Source: an uncultured Clostridia bacterium
GTDB lineage: Bacteria; Bacillota; Clostridia; Christensenellales; Borkfalkiaceae
Direction: 5' to 3'
Assembly: GCA_947624965.1 (NCBI GenBank)
Contig: CANQMN010000002.1
Coordinates: forward strand, 103,486 to 167,485
Length of the DNA: 64,000 bases
Positions 15,942-24,154 of the stretch are shown in pieces. Position 1 is the first letter of the stretch. Each line of letters opens with the position of its first letter. Position numbers and translations under genes: made by a program. A model generated the notes under the pieces. The model searched no databases. It was given only the letters and a program-made list of their open reading frames with translations, and was not told where the DNA came from.

Positions 15942-16733
15942 ATGAATCTCGGGATATACTATAACGGCGAACAGGTGGAGATCGCCGTCGCCAAACGGCT
16001 CGCCGAACGCGCCGCCGCTTCGGGCGGGAAGGCGCGCCTGTGCACCCGGACGGAAGATTTCGCGCAGTTCGACCGCATTATCGTCCTCGGCGGGGACGGG
16101 ACCGTTCTCCGCGCCGCACGGGAGAGTTCCCGCCTCGGGATCCCGATCGTCGGCGTCAATTTCGGGCGGCTCGGCTTTCTCACGGAGTTTGAACGGGCGG
16201 ACGCCGAAAAAGCGATCTCGCTCGCGCTGGACGAGGGGTGCCCCGTGCTCGGACGCACGATGCTCGAAGCGACGCTCAACGGCGTCTCCTCGCATTGTCT
16301 CAACGAAATATCTCTGATGCGCGCCGTCTCCGAGCGGGACGGCAACCGTATTGCCAAGATCTCCGTAACCATCGACGGAAGCCGCGCGGGGGAGTTTGCG
16401 GCGGACGGGCTCATCGTGGCGACGCCCACGGGTTCCACCGCCTATTCGCTCTCCGCGGGCGGATGTATCCTTACGCCGGACTGCGCGAGTTTTTTGCTCA
16501 CGCCCGTCTGCGCGTTTTCCATGCGGAGCAGACCGATCGCCTATTCGGACGGGAGCGTCCTCGAATTTTCGCACGGGGAAGGCTCGCCGCTCCTCCTGTA
16601 CGGAGACGGGATCTTTTTGGGGAAGGTCGGAAAAAACGATAAATTCACGGTGAAAAAGTCCGCGCGCTGCGCCCTCTTTTTGACCGCGGAAAAGGGCGGT
16701 TTTTTCCGCCGTTATACAGAAAAAATAAATTAA
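15942..16733 (+). CDS. nadK: NAD kinase
   Basis: A 263-residue enzyme that phosphorylates NAD to NADP. The diagnostic GGDGT motif is at about residues 50-54 (VLGGDGTVLRAAR). NFGRLGFLTEF and the NAD-binding GLIVATPTGSTAYSLSAGG follow. The length is typical. It has its own promoter despite lying in the dxs-recN cluster. The -10 box is so close to the ATG that the mRNA probably has no 5' leader. Confidence 0.93.
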   Translation: MNLGIYYNGEQVEIAVAKRLAERAAASGGKARLCTRTEDFAQFDRIIVLGGDGTVLRAARESSRLGIPIVGVNFGRLGFLTEFERADAEKAISLALDEGCPVLGRTMLEATLNGVSSHCLNEISLMRAVSERDGNRIAKISVTIDGSRAGEFAADGLIVATPTGSTAYSLSAGGCILTPDCASFLLTPVCAFSMRSRPIAYSDGSVLEFSHGEGSPLLLYGDGIFLGKVGKNDKFTVKKSARCALFLTAEKGGFFRRYTEKIN

Positions 16734-16746
16734 CGAGGGATAGATT

Positions 16747-17202
16747 ATGTTAAGAAACGCACGGCACAGCAAAATTCTCGAAATCATCGAGGAGAAAGAG
16801 ATCGAGACGCAGGAGGAACTCTGTTCCGAACTCGCCCTCAGCAACTACACGGTTACGCAGGCGACCGTCTCGCGCGACATCAAAGATCTGCACCTGTTCA
16901 AGGTGAAGGGCATCAACAAGCGGTTCCGCTATGCCGCGGTCACCGAGAGCGAAACGGGCATTTCCGACAAGATGCGCGCACTCTTTCAGACCTGCGTCGT
17001 GAATATCTGCCCCGTGGGGAATCTCATCGTCGTCAAGACGCTCAACGGGAACGGAAGCAACGCGGGCGTCGTCATCGACCGTCTCGATTACCGCGAGGTC
17101 GTGGGCAGCATTGCGGGCGACGATACCGTTCTGCTCATTTGCGAGACGCCCGAAAAGGCGCAGACCGTGATCCGCAGGTTAGAGGCAATCGTCAAGGGCT
17201 GA
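16747..17202 (+). CDS. argR: Arginine repressor ArgR/AhrC
   Basis: A 151-residue transcription regulator. The winged-helix DNA-binding domain is at 1-75 (TQEELCSEL, VTQATVSRDIKDL recognition helix) and the C-terminal hexamerisation/arginine-binding domain ends with GSIAGDDTVLLI. CGAGGGA precedes the ATG. In Firmicutes argR (ahrC) typically sits before recN, as here. No arginine genes or obvious ARG boxes occur in the window. Confidence 0.93.
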   Translation: MLRNARHSKILEIIEEKEIETQEELCSELALSNYTVTQATVSRDIKDLHLFKVKGINKRFRYAAVTESETGISDKMRALFQTCVVNICPVGNLIVVKTLNGNGSNAGVVIDRLDYREVVGSIAGDDTVLLICETPEKAQTVIRRLEAIVKG

Positions 17203-17203
17203 T

Positions 17204-18901
17204 ATGCTGCAAAAGCTCACGATCGAAAACGTTGCGCTCATCGACCGCGCCGAAGCGGAGTTTTCCGAGGGGCTCAACGTTTTATCCGGGGAAACGGGCG
17301 CGGGGAAGTCTGTCATTCTCGACTCCATCGATTTCGTCCTCGGCGCAAAGGCGGACAAGAGCATTGTCCGCTCGGGAAAGGACGCGTGCCTCGTGCGCGC
17401 GGAATTTTTCGTGGGGGAAAACGAGGGGGTCCGCCGCGCGCTCGAAGCGCTCGACATCGAGGCGGAAGATACGCTCGTCATCACCCGAAAACTCACATCG
17501 GAAGGGAAGAGCTCGCTCAAACTCAACGGCTGTACGGTGACCGCCGCCATGCTTCGCACGGTAACGGCGGAACTCGTGGACGTTCACGGTCAGAGCGAGC
17601 ATTTCTTTTTGCTCAAAGAGAGCAACCAGCTCAAACTTCTCGATTCCCTTGCGGGGGAGAGCGTCTCCGTGCAGAAGGAGCGCGTCGCCGCGCTTCTTTC
17701 CGAGCGGAAAGCCATCCTCGGCGAACTGAAACTGTTGGGTGGCGACGAGGCGGAACGCAGCCGCAGAATGGATATTCTGCGCTACCAGATCGACGAAATC
17801 GCCCGCGCCGACTTTCATGAGGGAGAAGAGGAGGAACTCGTCGCGCTCAGAACGCGCTATATGAACGCCGAAAAGATCCTCGGCGGGCTGAACAGCGCGC
17901 GCGAATATCTGCTGGCGGACGGCGGGGGCGCGGATTCCGTGCGGGGCGCGGTGCGCGCGCTCGCCGCATTGGAGAAATTCGACGACCGCTTTGCCTCCCT
18001 TTCCGAACGGTTGGAGAACGCCGCGGCGGAACTTGCCGACGTCGGCGCGACCGTGGAGGACATCGCGGAGGATTCCGCCATCGACGAGCGGGACGCCGAG
18101 CGCGCGGAAAACCGTCTCGACGAACTCAAATCGCTCAAACGGAAGTACGGCGCGTCCATTGCGGAGATCAACGGGTTCGCGGCGCGCGCGCAGGCGGAAT
18201 ACGATCTGCTCGCGGACAGCGGCGAGCGGTGCGAACGCCTGAACGCGCAACTCACCGACTGCGAGGACAGGCTGTATTCGGCATGCCTTGCGCTCACCGA
18301 AGCGAGAAAAGCGGGCGCGCGCGGGTTTACGGAGCGCGTTACCGCGGAATTGAAGACGTTGAACATCTCCGCCGCGCGCTTCGAGGTGCAGTTCGACGGG
18401 TATACGCGGGCAGACGCGGGCAAGGCGACGGCGGAGGGGATGGACAGCATCCGTTTTCTCTTTTCCGCCAATGCGGGCGAGCCGCTCAAAGAGCTCGGAA
18501 AGATCATCAGCGGCGGCGAAATGAGCCGATTTATGCTGGCGGTGAAGGCACAGCTCTCCGCGACGGGGGGGATCGGGACCTATCTCTTCGACGAGATCGA
18601 CGCGGGGATCAGCGGCAAAACGGCGCGCGTCGTCGCCGAGAAATTCTGCAAGATCGCCCGCCGCACGCAGATCGTCGCAGTTTCGCATCTCGCGCAGATC
18701 GCCTCCTTCGCGGATCGCCAGTTCCTGATCGAGAAGCGCGAGGAAGGGGAACGGACGTATACGCGCATCGAGGTGATCGACGGCGAACGCCGTCTTGCGG
18801 AGATCGCCCGCCTCGCGGGCGGCGACACGGAGAGCGAGATCGCGCTCCGCCACGCGAAAGAACTGCTCGCCTCGGCGGCTTCTTACAAAAACTCCCTGTA
18901 A
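17204..18901 (+). CDS. recN: DNA repair protein RecN
   Basis: A 565-residue SMC-like ATPase that acts in double-strand break repair. Walker A is GETGAGKS (about 29-36, in NVLSGETGAGKSVILD) and a long coiled-coil region spans about 155-360. The C-terminal ABC signature ISGGEMSRFMLAVK is near 435, with Walker B YLFDEIDAGISG near 463. It starts one base after argR. Confidence 0.95.
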   Translation: MLQKLTIENVALIDRAEAEFSEGLNVLSGETGAGKSVILDSIDFVLGAKADKSIVRSGKDACLVRAEFFVGENEGVRRALEALDIEAEDTLVITRKLTSEGKSSLKLNGCTVTAAMLRTVTAELVDVHGQSEHFFLLKESNQLKLLDSLAGESVSVQKERVAALLSERKAILGELKLLGGDEAERSRRMDILRYQIDEIARADFHEGEEEELVALRTRYMNAEKILGGLNSAREYLLADGGGADSVRGAVRALAALEKFDDRFASLSERLENAAAELADVGATVEDIAEDSAIDERDAERAENRLDELKSLKRKYGASIAEINGFAARAQAEYDLLADSGERCERLNAQLTDCEDRLYSACLALTEARKAGARGFTERVTAELKTLNISAARFEVQFDGYTRADAGKATAEGMDSIRFLFSANAGEPLKELGKIISGGEMSRFMLAVKAQLSATGGIGTYLFDEIDAGISGKTARVVAEKFCKIARRTQIVAVSHLAQIASFADRQFLIEKREEGERTYTRIEVIDGERRLAEIARLAGGDTESEIALRHAKELLASAASYKNSL

Positions 18902-18919
18902 CGCGGTCCGCTTGTGGAC

Positions 18920-18949
18920 GCATATAAAACGAACGGCTTACGCAAATTA
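18920..18949 (+). promoter_or_regulatory. Forespore sigma (G/F-type) promoter for spoIVB
   Basis: GCATA (18920-18924), an 18-nt spacer and CAAATTA (18943-18949) compare with the B. subtilis sigma-G pattern GHATR / CATNNTA, with one mismatch in the -10. GGAGG precedes the ATG at 18969, so the leader is short but normal. spoIVB is forespore-controlled in Bacillus. Confidence 0.5.
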
Positions 18950-18968
18950 ACTTCGGTTTGGAGGTTTT

Positions 18969-19979
18969 ATGCGTAAGCTGAAATTTTTTTCGGCGATCTT
19001 TATTCTCGCCGTTTGCTTCGCGCTCTGCCCGAATATCGCCGTGCAGGCGAGCGCCGCGGAGAATGAATATTACATCGGCGGGATGACGGCGGGCTTCACG
19101 CTCACCGCGGGCGGCGTGGAGATCATCGGGCTCAACGAAGTCGTCTCGGAGGACGGCATCCACCGTCCCGCGGAGGAAGCGGGCATCCGCGTCGGGGATT
19201 GCATTCTCGCAGTAGACGGCATCTGCGTAAAAAATATTTCCGATCTGAACGACGCGCTCGCCCGCTGCGGCGGCAAGGAGATCAAACTGACGGTCGCCCG
19301 TTCGGGAGACACCGCCGAAATTTCGCTCACGCCCGCAAAGGACAAAAAGAGCGGAAGATATAAGATCGGCATTCTCATCCGCGATACGCTCAACGGGATC
19401 GGCACGGTAACTTACATCAAAAAGGATACGCTCCGCTTCGGCTCGCTCGGGCACGCCGTCTGCGACGACAATAAAAACGCGCTCGAAATCGCCGATCCGC
19501 GCGTCTATCTTTGCAGTGTCGTCGGCGTCAACAAGGGGACGCGGGGGAAAGCGGGGGAGCTCCGCGGGCTCTTTATCAACGACAAGCCGCTCGCTTCGGC
19601 GGACAAAGTATGCGAAACGGGGCTGTACGGCTTCTTTGAGAAAGAATACGATTTTTCCCGCCTCGAAACGGTGCAGGCGGCGCCCATTGCGGAGGCGACC
19701 GTCGGCAAGGCGGTCATCTATTCGACCGTGAACGGCGTCTTTCCCCAGCAGTATGAGATCTCCATCGTAAAAGTTGACGCGGGCAACCGCGAAAACAAGA
19801 ACTTCGTCATAAAAGTTACCGACGAAAAACTCATCGGGGAGACGGGCGGCATCGTACAGGGCATGAGCGGCAGTCCCATTCTGCAAAACGGAAAGCTCAT
19901 CGGCGCGATCACCCACGTCTTTCTCAACGATCCCACGCGCGGCTACGGCATCGGGATAGAAAATATGCTCGGGAATTGA
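18969..19979 (+). CDS. spoIVB: SpoIVB peptidase (S55), forespore signalling protease
   Basis: A 336-residue serine protease. In Bacillus it is secreted from the forespore to trigger pro-sigma-K processing. It has an N-terminal signal-anchor (FFSAIFILAVCFALCPNIAVQA), a PDZ domain (about 45-115, with AGIRVGDCILAVDGI) and an S55 domain with the histidine in SLGHAVCDD and the serine in VQGMSGSPILQNGKLIGA near the C-terminus. It is shorter than the B. subtilis protein (about 425), mainly at the N-side. The next gene is not spo0A, which usually follows. Confidence 0.93.
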   Translation: MRKLKFFSAIFILAVCFALCPNIAVQASAAENEYYIGGMTAGFTLTAGGVEIIGLNEVVSEDGIHRPAEEAGIRVGDCILAVDGICVKNISDLNDALARCGGKEIKLTVARSGDTAEISLTPAKDKKSGRYKIGILIRDTLNGIGTVTYIKKDTLRFGSLGHAVCDDNKNALEIADPRVYLCSVVGVNKGTRGKAGELRGLFINDKPLASADKVCETGLYGFFEKEYDFSRLETVQAAPIAEATVGKAVIYSTVNGVFPQQYEISIVKVDAGNRENKNFVIKVTDEKLIGETGGIVQGMSGSPILQNGKLIGAITHVFLNDPTRGYGIGIENMLGN

Positions 19980-20011
19980 ATTTTCGGGGACGCATGCTCA
20001 TATGATAAGAT

Positions 20012-20611
20012 ATGAACATGCCGTACCCCGTGCGGGATTGCGTGTGCCGCGCCGCCGAGCGCAGAAAGACGTTGCTCGTGCTCGCCGTGGTTTTTCTGGC
20101 GATGGCGGTCCTCGGGATCTGCTTCTATCAGACGCCCGCGTTTTACGATTATCACCTCACGCTCTGCGAGCGGTTCGTCGACCGCGTCTGTTATTCGCAG
20201 CAGAGCGTTTTTCTCATCTTTTTGGAGCGGTTTGCGGGGAATGCGCTCTTCGTTCTCGTCATACTGGCGGGCGGGGTCCACCCGGTCGCGCTCGTACTGC
20301 CGCCGCTCACGCTCTGTTACCGCGCCTATACGTTCGGGGGGAGCCTCGCCGTATTCTTTTCGGTCTACCGCCTTTCGGGCGCGCTCATCGTATTCGTGCT
20401 GTATCTGCCCGTCCACCTGCTCGTGGACGTCGTCTTGCTCGGCGGCGCGGCGCTCTCCTTTTCCCGCGCGCCCCGTTTTAAGTTCTCAAAAGGGGATCTT
20501 CGGGAACTTTTGTGCGATTTTCTCATTTTGCTCGTCTTGATCGCCGCGATCTGTCTCTTGGAGATGATCCTGCTTCTCGTACTCTTCCATCCGCTCGGAT
20601 ATCTGTTGTGA
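20012..20611 (+). CDS. Multi-pass membrane protein, SpoIIM-like
   Basis: A 199-residue protein with about five membrane helices (about 20-40, 78-95, 110-130, 135-155, 172-195) and no soluble domain. The stretch from the YTFGG helix through LPVHLLVDVVLLGGAALSFS resembles the corresponding helices of SpoIIM (DUF95), which helps forespore engulfment. The spoIVB/dacF neighbourhood also fits a sporulation role. Similarity is by eye only; an unrelated membrane protein is possible. CATATGAT upstream (19999-20006) is a poor sigma-E-like -10. There is no strong ribosome site. Confidence 0.55.
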   Translation: MNMPYPVRDCVCRAAERRKTLLVLAVVFLAMAVLGICFYQTPAFYDYHLTLCERFVDRVCYSQQSVFLIFLERFAGNALFVLVILAGGVHPVALVLPPLTLCYRAYTFGGSLAVFFSVYRLSGALIVFVLYLPVHLLVDVVLLGGAALSFSRAPRFKFSKGDLRELLCDFLILLVLIAAICLLEMILLLVLFHPLGYLL

Positions 20612-20617
20612 ACTTTC

Positions 20618-20646
20618 GCGTATTTTTCCGAAAAGCGCGCAAACTA
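20618..20646 (+). promoter_or_regulatory. Forespore sigma-type promoter for dacF
   Basis: GCGTA (20618-20622), a 17-nt spacer and CAAACTA (20640-20646) each carry one mismatch to GHATR / CATNNTA. The -10 shares the CAAAYTA form with the spoIVB promoter. Only 5 nt separate it from the dacF ATG. Confidence 0.4.
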
Positions 20647-20651
20647 ACGGC

Positions 20652-21806
20652 ATGAAACTCATGTCTATCGGCGCCGCGATCGCGGCGGGTTGTATCATCC
20701 TTACGGGCGTCTCGGCGCCCGTGCGCGTCCGCGCGGAGGAAGAACTCGCGCCTTCCTGCAAGGCGGCTTACCTCTGCGACGCGGAGAGCGGCGTTTGCGT
20801 CTATGAAAAAGAGGCGGAAAAGCGGTTGCCCATCGCAAGCATGTGCAAGATCATGACGCTGCTTCTCTCGCTGGAAGCCGCGGACAGCGGCGCGCTCTCC
20901 TACGACGAGCAGATCGCGGTGAGCGAAAACGCCGCGGGAATGGGCGGTTCGCAGGTCTTTTTGGGCGCGGATCTCACCTACGGCGCGGAACAACTGATGA
21001 AGAGCATCGCCGTCTGTTCCGCGAACGATTCCTGCGTCGCGATGGCGGAACGCATCGCCGGGAGCGAAGCGGCGTTCGTCGATTGCATGAACGCCCGCGC
21101 GAAGGAGCTCGGCGCGGAAAACACGCTGTTCGCAAACTGCACGGGGCTTCCGAAAGAGACGCAGTATTCCTGCGCAAAGGACGTCTCCCTGATGTTGCGG
21201 GAGCTCATCAAACATAAAAAATATTACGAGTTTTCAAAGATCTGGCTGGAAGATTTCGTCCATCCCGACGGGCGGACGACGCAGATGACGAATACCAACA
21301 AGCTCATCCGCCATTATAAGGGGTGCGACGGCGGCAAGACGGGATTCACGAACGAGGCGGGATTTTGCCTTGCGGCGACGGCGCAGCGCGGCGACACGCG
21401 GCTCATCTCCGTCGTCATCGGCTCGGATTCGTCCAAGGCGCGCTTCCACGACGTCTCCCAAATGCTCGACCACGCCTTTGCCAACTACGAAACAAAGACC
21501 GTGCTCGCCGCAAATACGCCGCTCGGGGAAAAGTATCCCGTGAAGGGGAGCCGCGTCGCGGAGATCGCCCTGTGCGCGGCGCGTCCGCTCAAATGCTTTG
21601 TCCGCCGCGGAAACGAGGGGAACTGCACGCTCACGATAAATTGCCGCGCGCTCGTTGCGCCGATCGCGGCGGGCGACGTTGTGGGGGAGGCGACGCTCTT
21701 TGTCGACGGCGTCGAAGCGGGAAAGACCGAACTCATCGCCGCGGAAGCCGCGCCCGAATATACGTGGTGGGACGCCTACCAAGAGAGCGCGCAAAATTGG
21801 AATTAA
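20652..21806 (+). CDS. dacF: D-alanyl-D-alanine carboxypeptidase DacF-type (S11)
   Basis: A 384-residue low-molecular-weight penicillin-binding protein with a cleavable signal peptide (about 1-28, ending VRVRAEEE). The active-site SxxK is SMCK (about 63-66 in IASMCKIMT), SxN is SAN in VCSANDSC (about 119), and KTG is in GGKTGFTNEAG (about 226). A beta-rich C-terminal PBP5-like domain follows. It trims peptidoglycan side chains. Position next to spoIVB and a forespore-type promoter suggest the sporulation paralogue DacF. No ribosome site is seen. Confidence 0.9.
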   Translation: MKLMSIGAAIAAGCIILTGVSAPVRVRAEEELAPSCKAAYLCDAESGVCVYEKEAEKRLPIASMCKIMTLLLSLEAADSGALSYDEQIAVSENAAGMGGSQVFLGADLTYGAEQLMKSIAVCSANDSCVAMAERIAGSEAAFVDCMNARAKELGAENTLFANCTGLPKETQYSCAKDVSLMLRELIKHKKYYEFSKIWLEDFVHPDGRTTQMTNTNKLIRHYKGCDGGKTGFTNEAGFCLAATAQRGDTRLISVVIGSDSSKARFHDVSQMLDHAFANYETKTVLAANTPLGEKYPVKGSRVAEIALCAARPLKCFVRRGNEGNCTLTINCRALVAPIAAGDVVGEATLFVDGVEAGKTELIAAEAAPEYTWWDAYQESAQNWN

Positions 21807-21815
21807 GCAGTTTAT

Positions 21816-21841
21816 CATAGTACTATGTATGACGTAATATT
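21816..21841 (+). repeat. Interspersed repeat copy C (after the dacF stop)
   Basis: CATAGTACTATG (21816-21827), a perfect palindrome, is followed by TATGACGTAATATT, a diverged form of the TCAGACATAATT tail. It begins 9 nt after the dacF stop codon and runs into the terminator hairpin. Confidence 0.55.
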
Positions 21842-21868
21842 CAAATTTTGAAGATTACGTCTTTTTTT
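21830..21868 (+). terminator. Intrinsic terminator of dacF
   Basis: GACGTAAT (21831-21838) pairs with ATTACGTC (21854-21861), with inner TTCAAA/TTTGAA pairing, and a run of T residues follows. The left arm is built from the interspersed repeat. Confidence 0.85.
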
Positions 21869-21869
21869 G

Positions 21870-21899
21870 TTGACCGAAACCGCCGCTTCGTGCTATAAT
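21870..21899 (+). promoter_or_regulatory. Promoter of lysA (predicted leaderless)
   Basis: TTGACC (21870-21875), an 18-nt spacer and the extended -10 TGC-TATAAT (TATAAT 21894-21899). The ATG at 21909 is 9 nt past the -10, with no ribosome site and no room for a lysine riboswitch. Confidence 0.75.
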
Positions 21900-21908
21900 T
21901 TAGTTCCC

Positions 21909-23237
21909 ATGAACGAAAGAGAAACCTTAAAGATCAATGCCGCGGGGCATCTCGAAATCGGCGGCGCGGACTGCGTTTCGCTTGCAGAGCGCTTCCATAC
22001 GCCGCTCTATGTGTTCGACGAAGCCCACATCCGTACGATGATGCGCGTCTTGCGCCGAACCTTCGAGGAGGAATACGGGGGCAGAGGGCTCGTTCTCTAT
22101 GCCTCCAAGGCGTTTTCCTGCAAAGCGATCTATGCGATCGCCCAAGCGGAGGGCATCGGCGCGGACGTCGTTTCGGGCGGCGAACTGTATACCGCCATGC
22201 AAGCGGGGTTCCCGCCTGAAAAAATTTTTCTGCACGGCAACAACAAACTTCCCTCCGAAATTTCCTATGCGCTCGACTGCAAAGTCGGCTGTATCGTGCT
22301 CGACGCGCTTTCGGAAGCGGACCTCGTCGAAGCGGAAGCGGCAAGACGCGGCGTTGTGCAAAACGTCCTCATCCGCGTCAATCCGGGCGTGGAGGCGCAC
22401 ACGCATGCCTATATCCAGACGGCGACGACGGACAGCAAGTTCGGCTTTTCCGTGGCGGACGGCTCCGCGCGCCGCATGACGGAGACCGTTCTGCGCCTCC
22501 CGCACCTCCGTTTGCTCGGCTATCATTGCCATATCGGCTCGCAGATTTTTGAAAAAGAGGCGTTCGTCCTTGCCGCGCAGAAACTTCTCGCGTTCGTCGC
22601 CGAAATAAAAAGGAGCATCGGCTTTGAAGCGCAAGCGCTCAATTTAGGCGGCGGTTTTGGGATCTGGTACGCGGAAGGGGACGCGAAACTGCGCCCGCAG
22701 GACTACCGCGGATATCTTTCCGCGCTCATCGCCGCCGTAAAACGGGAATGCGCGCGCCTTTCCTTGCGCCCGCCCTTCCTGTTCGTGGAGCCCGGCCGCT
22801 GCATCGTCGGCGAAGCGGGGATCACGCTCTACACGGTGGGGACGATCAAGGAGATCCCCAACGTGCGTTCCTACCTTGCCGTGGACGGCGGCATGTTTGA
22901 AAATCCGCGCTACTGCCTCTATCAAGCGAAATATTCGGCGGTCCTCGCAAACCGTGCGAACGAACCCGCAACGGAACTGTACGCCGTCGCGGGGAAATGC
23001 TGCGAGAGCGGAGACCTTCTCGGCGTAAACTTCAATTTGCCGAAGGCGAAGCGGGGGGACCTTCTCGCCGTCTTTTCCACGGGAGCGTACAACTATTCCA
23101 TGGCGAGCAACTATAACAGAAATCTCGTTCCGCCCGCGGTCTTGGTGCGGGACGGAAGGGCGGAGTACATCGTTAGACCGCAAACTTACGAAGATCTCGT
23201 CCGCAACGACGTTCTCCCGAACTTCACGGATCGTTGA
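21909..23237 (+). CDS. lysA: Diaminopimelate decarboxylase
   Basis: A 442-residue PLP enzyme that makes L-lysine from meso-diaminopimelate. Motifs are the PLP lysine in LYASKAFSCKAIY (about 59-63), GADVVSGGELYTA, the phosphate-site HCHIGSQI, EPGRCIVGEAG, and the C-terminal GKCCESGDLL...GAYNYSMASNYN. The open frame extends 14 codons upstream, but ATG 21909 gives the conserved N-terminus and matches the promoter position. It is followed by a strong terminator. Confidence 0.94.
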   Translation: MNERETLKINAAGHLEIGGADCVSLAERFHTPLYVFDEAHIRTMMRVLRRTFEEEYGGRGLVLYASKAFSCKAIYAIAQAEGIGADVVSGGELYTAMQAGFPPEKIFLHGNNKLPSEISYALDCKVGCIVLDALSEADLVEAEAARRGVVQNVLIRVNPGVEAHTHAYIQTATTDSKFGFSVADGSARRMTETVLRLPHLRLLGYHCHIGSQIFEKEAFVLAAQKLLAFVAEIKRSIGFEAQALNLGGGFGIWYAEGDAKLRPQDYRGYLSALIAAVKRECARLSLRPPFLFVEPGRCIVGEAGITLYTVGTIKEIPNVRSYLAVDGGMFENPRYCLYQAKYSAVLANRANEPATELYAVAGKCCESGDLLGVNFNLPKAKRGDLLAVFSTGAYNYSMASNYNRNLVPPAVLVRDGRAEYIVRPQTYEDLVRNDVLPNFTDR

Positions 23238-23259
23238 CCCAAACACAATATGTAGATAG

Positions 23260-23294
23260 AAAAAGCGGAATTTCCTCAAAATGTCCGCTTTTTT
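23260..23294 (+). terminator. Intrinsic terminator of lysA
   Basis: AAAAAGCGGA (23260-23269) pairs with TCCGCTTTTT (23284-23293), and T residues follow. The -35 element of the scpA promoter starts two bases later. Confidence 0.9.
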
Positions 23295-23295
23295 G

Positions 23296-23324
23296 TTGCT
23301 TTTTCCGCGGAGATGTTTTATAAT
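23296..23324 (+). promoter_or_regulatory. Promoter of the scpAB operon
   Basis: TTGCTT (23296-23301), a 17-nt spacer and TATAAT (23319-23324). The predicted start site is at or next to the ATG at 23331 of a ten-codon frame. Confidence 0.75.
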
Positions 23325-23330
23325 AAATAC

Positions 23331-23363
23331 ATGCGCAAAGACGGCGCGGGAGTATCGCATTGA
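23331..23363 (+). CDS. Possible ten-codon leader peptide overlapping the scpA start
   Basis: ATG 23331 opens a frame encoding MRKDGAGVSH and stops at TGA 23361-23363, which overlaps the scpA TTG start (TTGA). It begins 6 nt after the -10 box, so it would be translated from a leaderless end and could hand ribosomes to scpA. It may be fortuitous, since scpA also has its own GGGAG ribosome site. Confidence 0.3.
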   Translation: MRKDGAGVSH

Positions 23364-24154
23364 AACGAGAAGACTTTGAATCCGTCGTCGATTACACGAC
23401 GGTGCTGGACAATTTTGAAGGTCCGCTCGACCTCTTGCTTTTCCTCATCAACCGGGAGGAGATCGAGATCAAGGATGTATTCGTCTCCAAAGTTACCGAG
23501 CAGTTTCTCGACTATATGCGCGGGCTTCCCTATCTCGACGTGGACAAGGTGAGCGACTATCTCAATATCGCGGCGTCCATCATCAAGATCAAGGCGCAAT
23601 CGCTCGTTCCCAATGTCGGGGAGGATCCCGCGTTCGACGAAGAGATCGAAGAGGAAAAGGCGCAACTCATCCGCGCGCTCGAAGAATTCCGTCTCATCAA
23701 GGAGGAGACGGTAAAGCTGAAAGAGCGGGAGACCGTCGGCTATTACTTCAAAGAACCGGATAAGAGCGTGGGGGAGACGCGTACCGTATTTACGTTAGAC
23801 AATCTCACGCTACAAGGGCTTATCGATGTCTTTTCCAAACTTCTTCTCAAACGGGAAGAAAAGCTCGCGGACTTTGAAGTGCGCGAGATCCCGCGCGACG
23901 AATATACGGTGGCGCAAAAGATCACGTTCATTTTGGAGACGTTGGAATCGGGAGACGAAGTGCATTTCGATGCGCTGTTTTCCCGCGATCACACCAAGGC
24001 GGAGATCATTACGACGTTTCAGGCAATGTTGGAACTGTTGAAGCACCAATATCTGCACGTCAGGCAGGAAGAGACGTTCGGCGATATCGTTCTCTCCGTA
24101 AATCCCGATCGCCAAGAGGAGGTCTCTTTTGGAGAATTTGACGAATATAATTGA
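23360..24154 (+). CDS. scpA: Segregation and condensation protein A
   Basis: A 264-residue kleisin that bridges SMC heads for chromosome condensation and segregation. The family start VVLDNFEGPLDLLLFLI (here TVLDNFEGPLDLLLFLINREEI) is present, followed by NIAASIIKIKAQSLVP. The C-terminal winged helix (about 200-250, FDALFSRDHTKAEIITTFQAMLELLK) binds SMC. The start is TTG at 23360 with GGGAG 7 nt upstream. It overlaps scpB by 26 bp. Confidence 0.94.
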   Translation: MKREDFESVVDYTTVLDNFEGPLDLLLFLINREEIEIKDVFVSKVTEQFLDYMRGLPYLDVDKVSDYLNIAASIIKIKAQSLVPNVGEDPAFDEEIEEEKAQLIRALEEFRLIKEETVKLKERETVGYYFKEPDKSVGETRTVFTLDNLTLQGLIDVFSKLLLKREEKLADFEVREIPRDEYTVAQKITFILETLESGDEVHFDALFSRDHTKAEIITTFQAMLELLKHQYLHVRQEETFGDIVLSVNPDRQEEVSFGEFDEYN

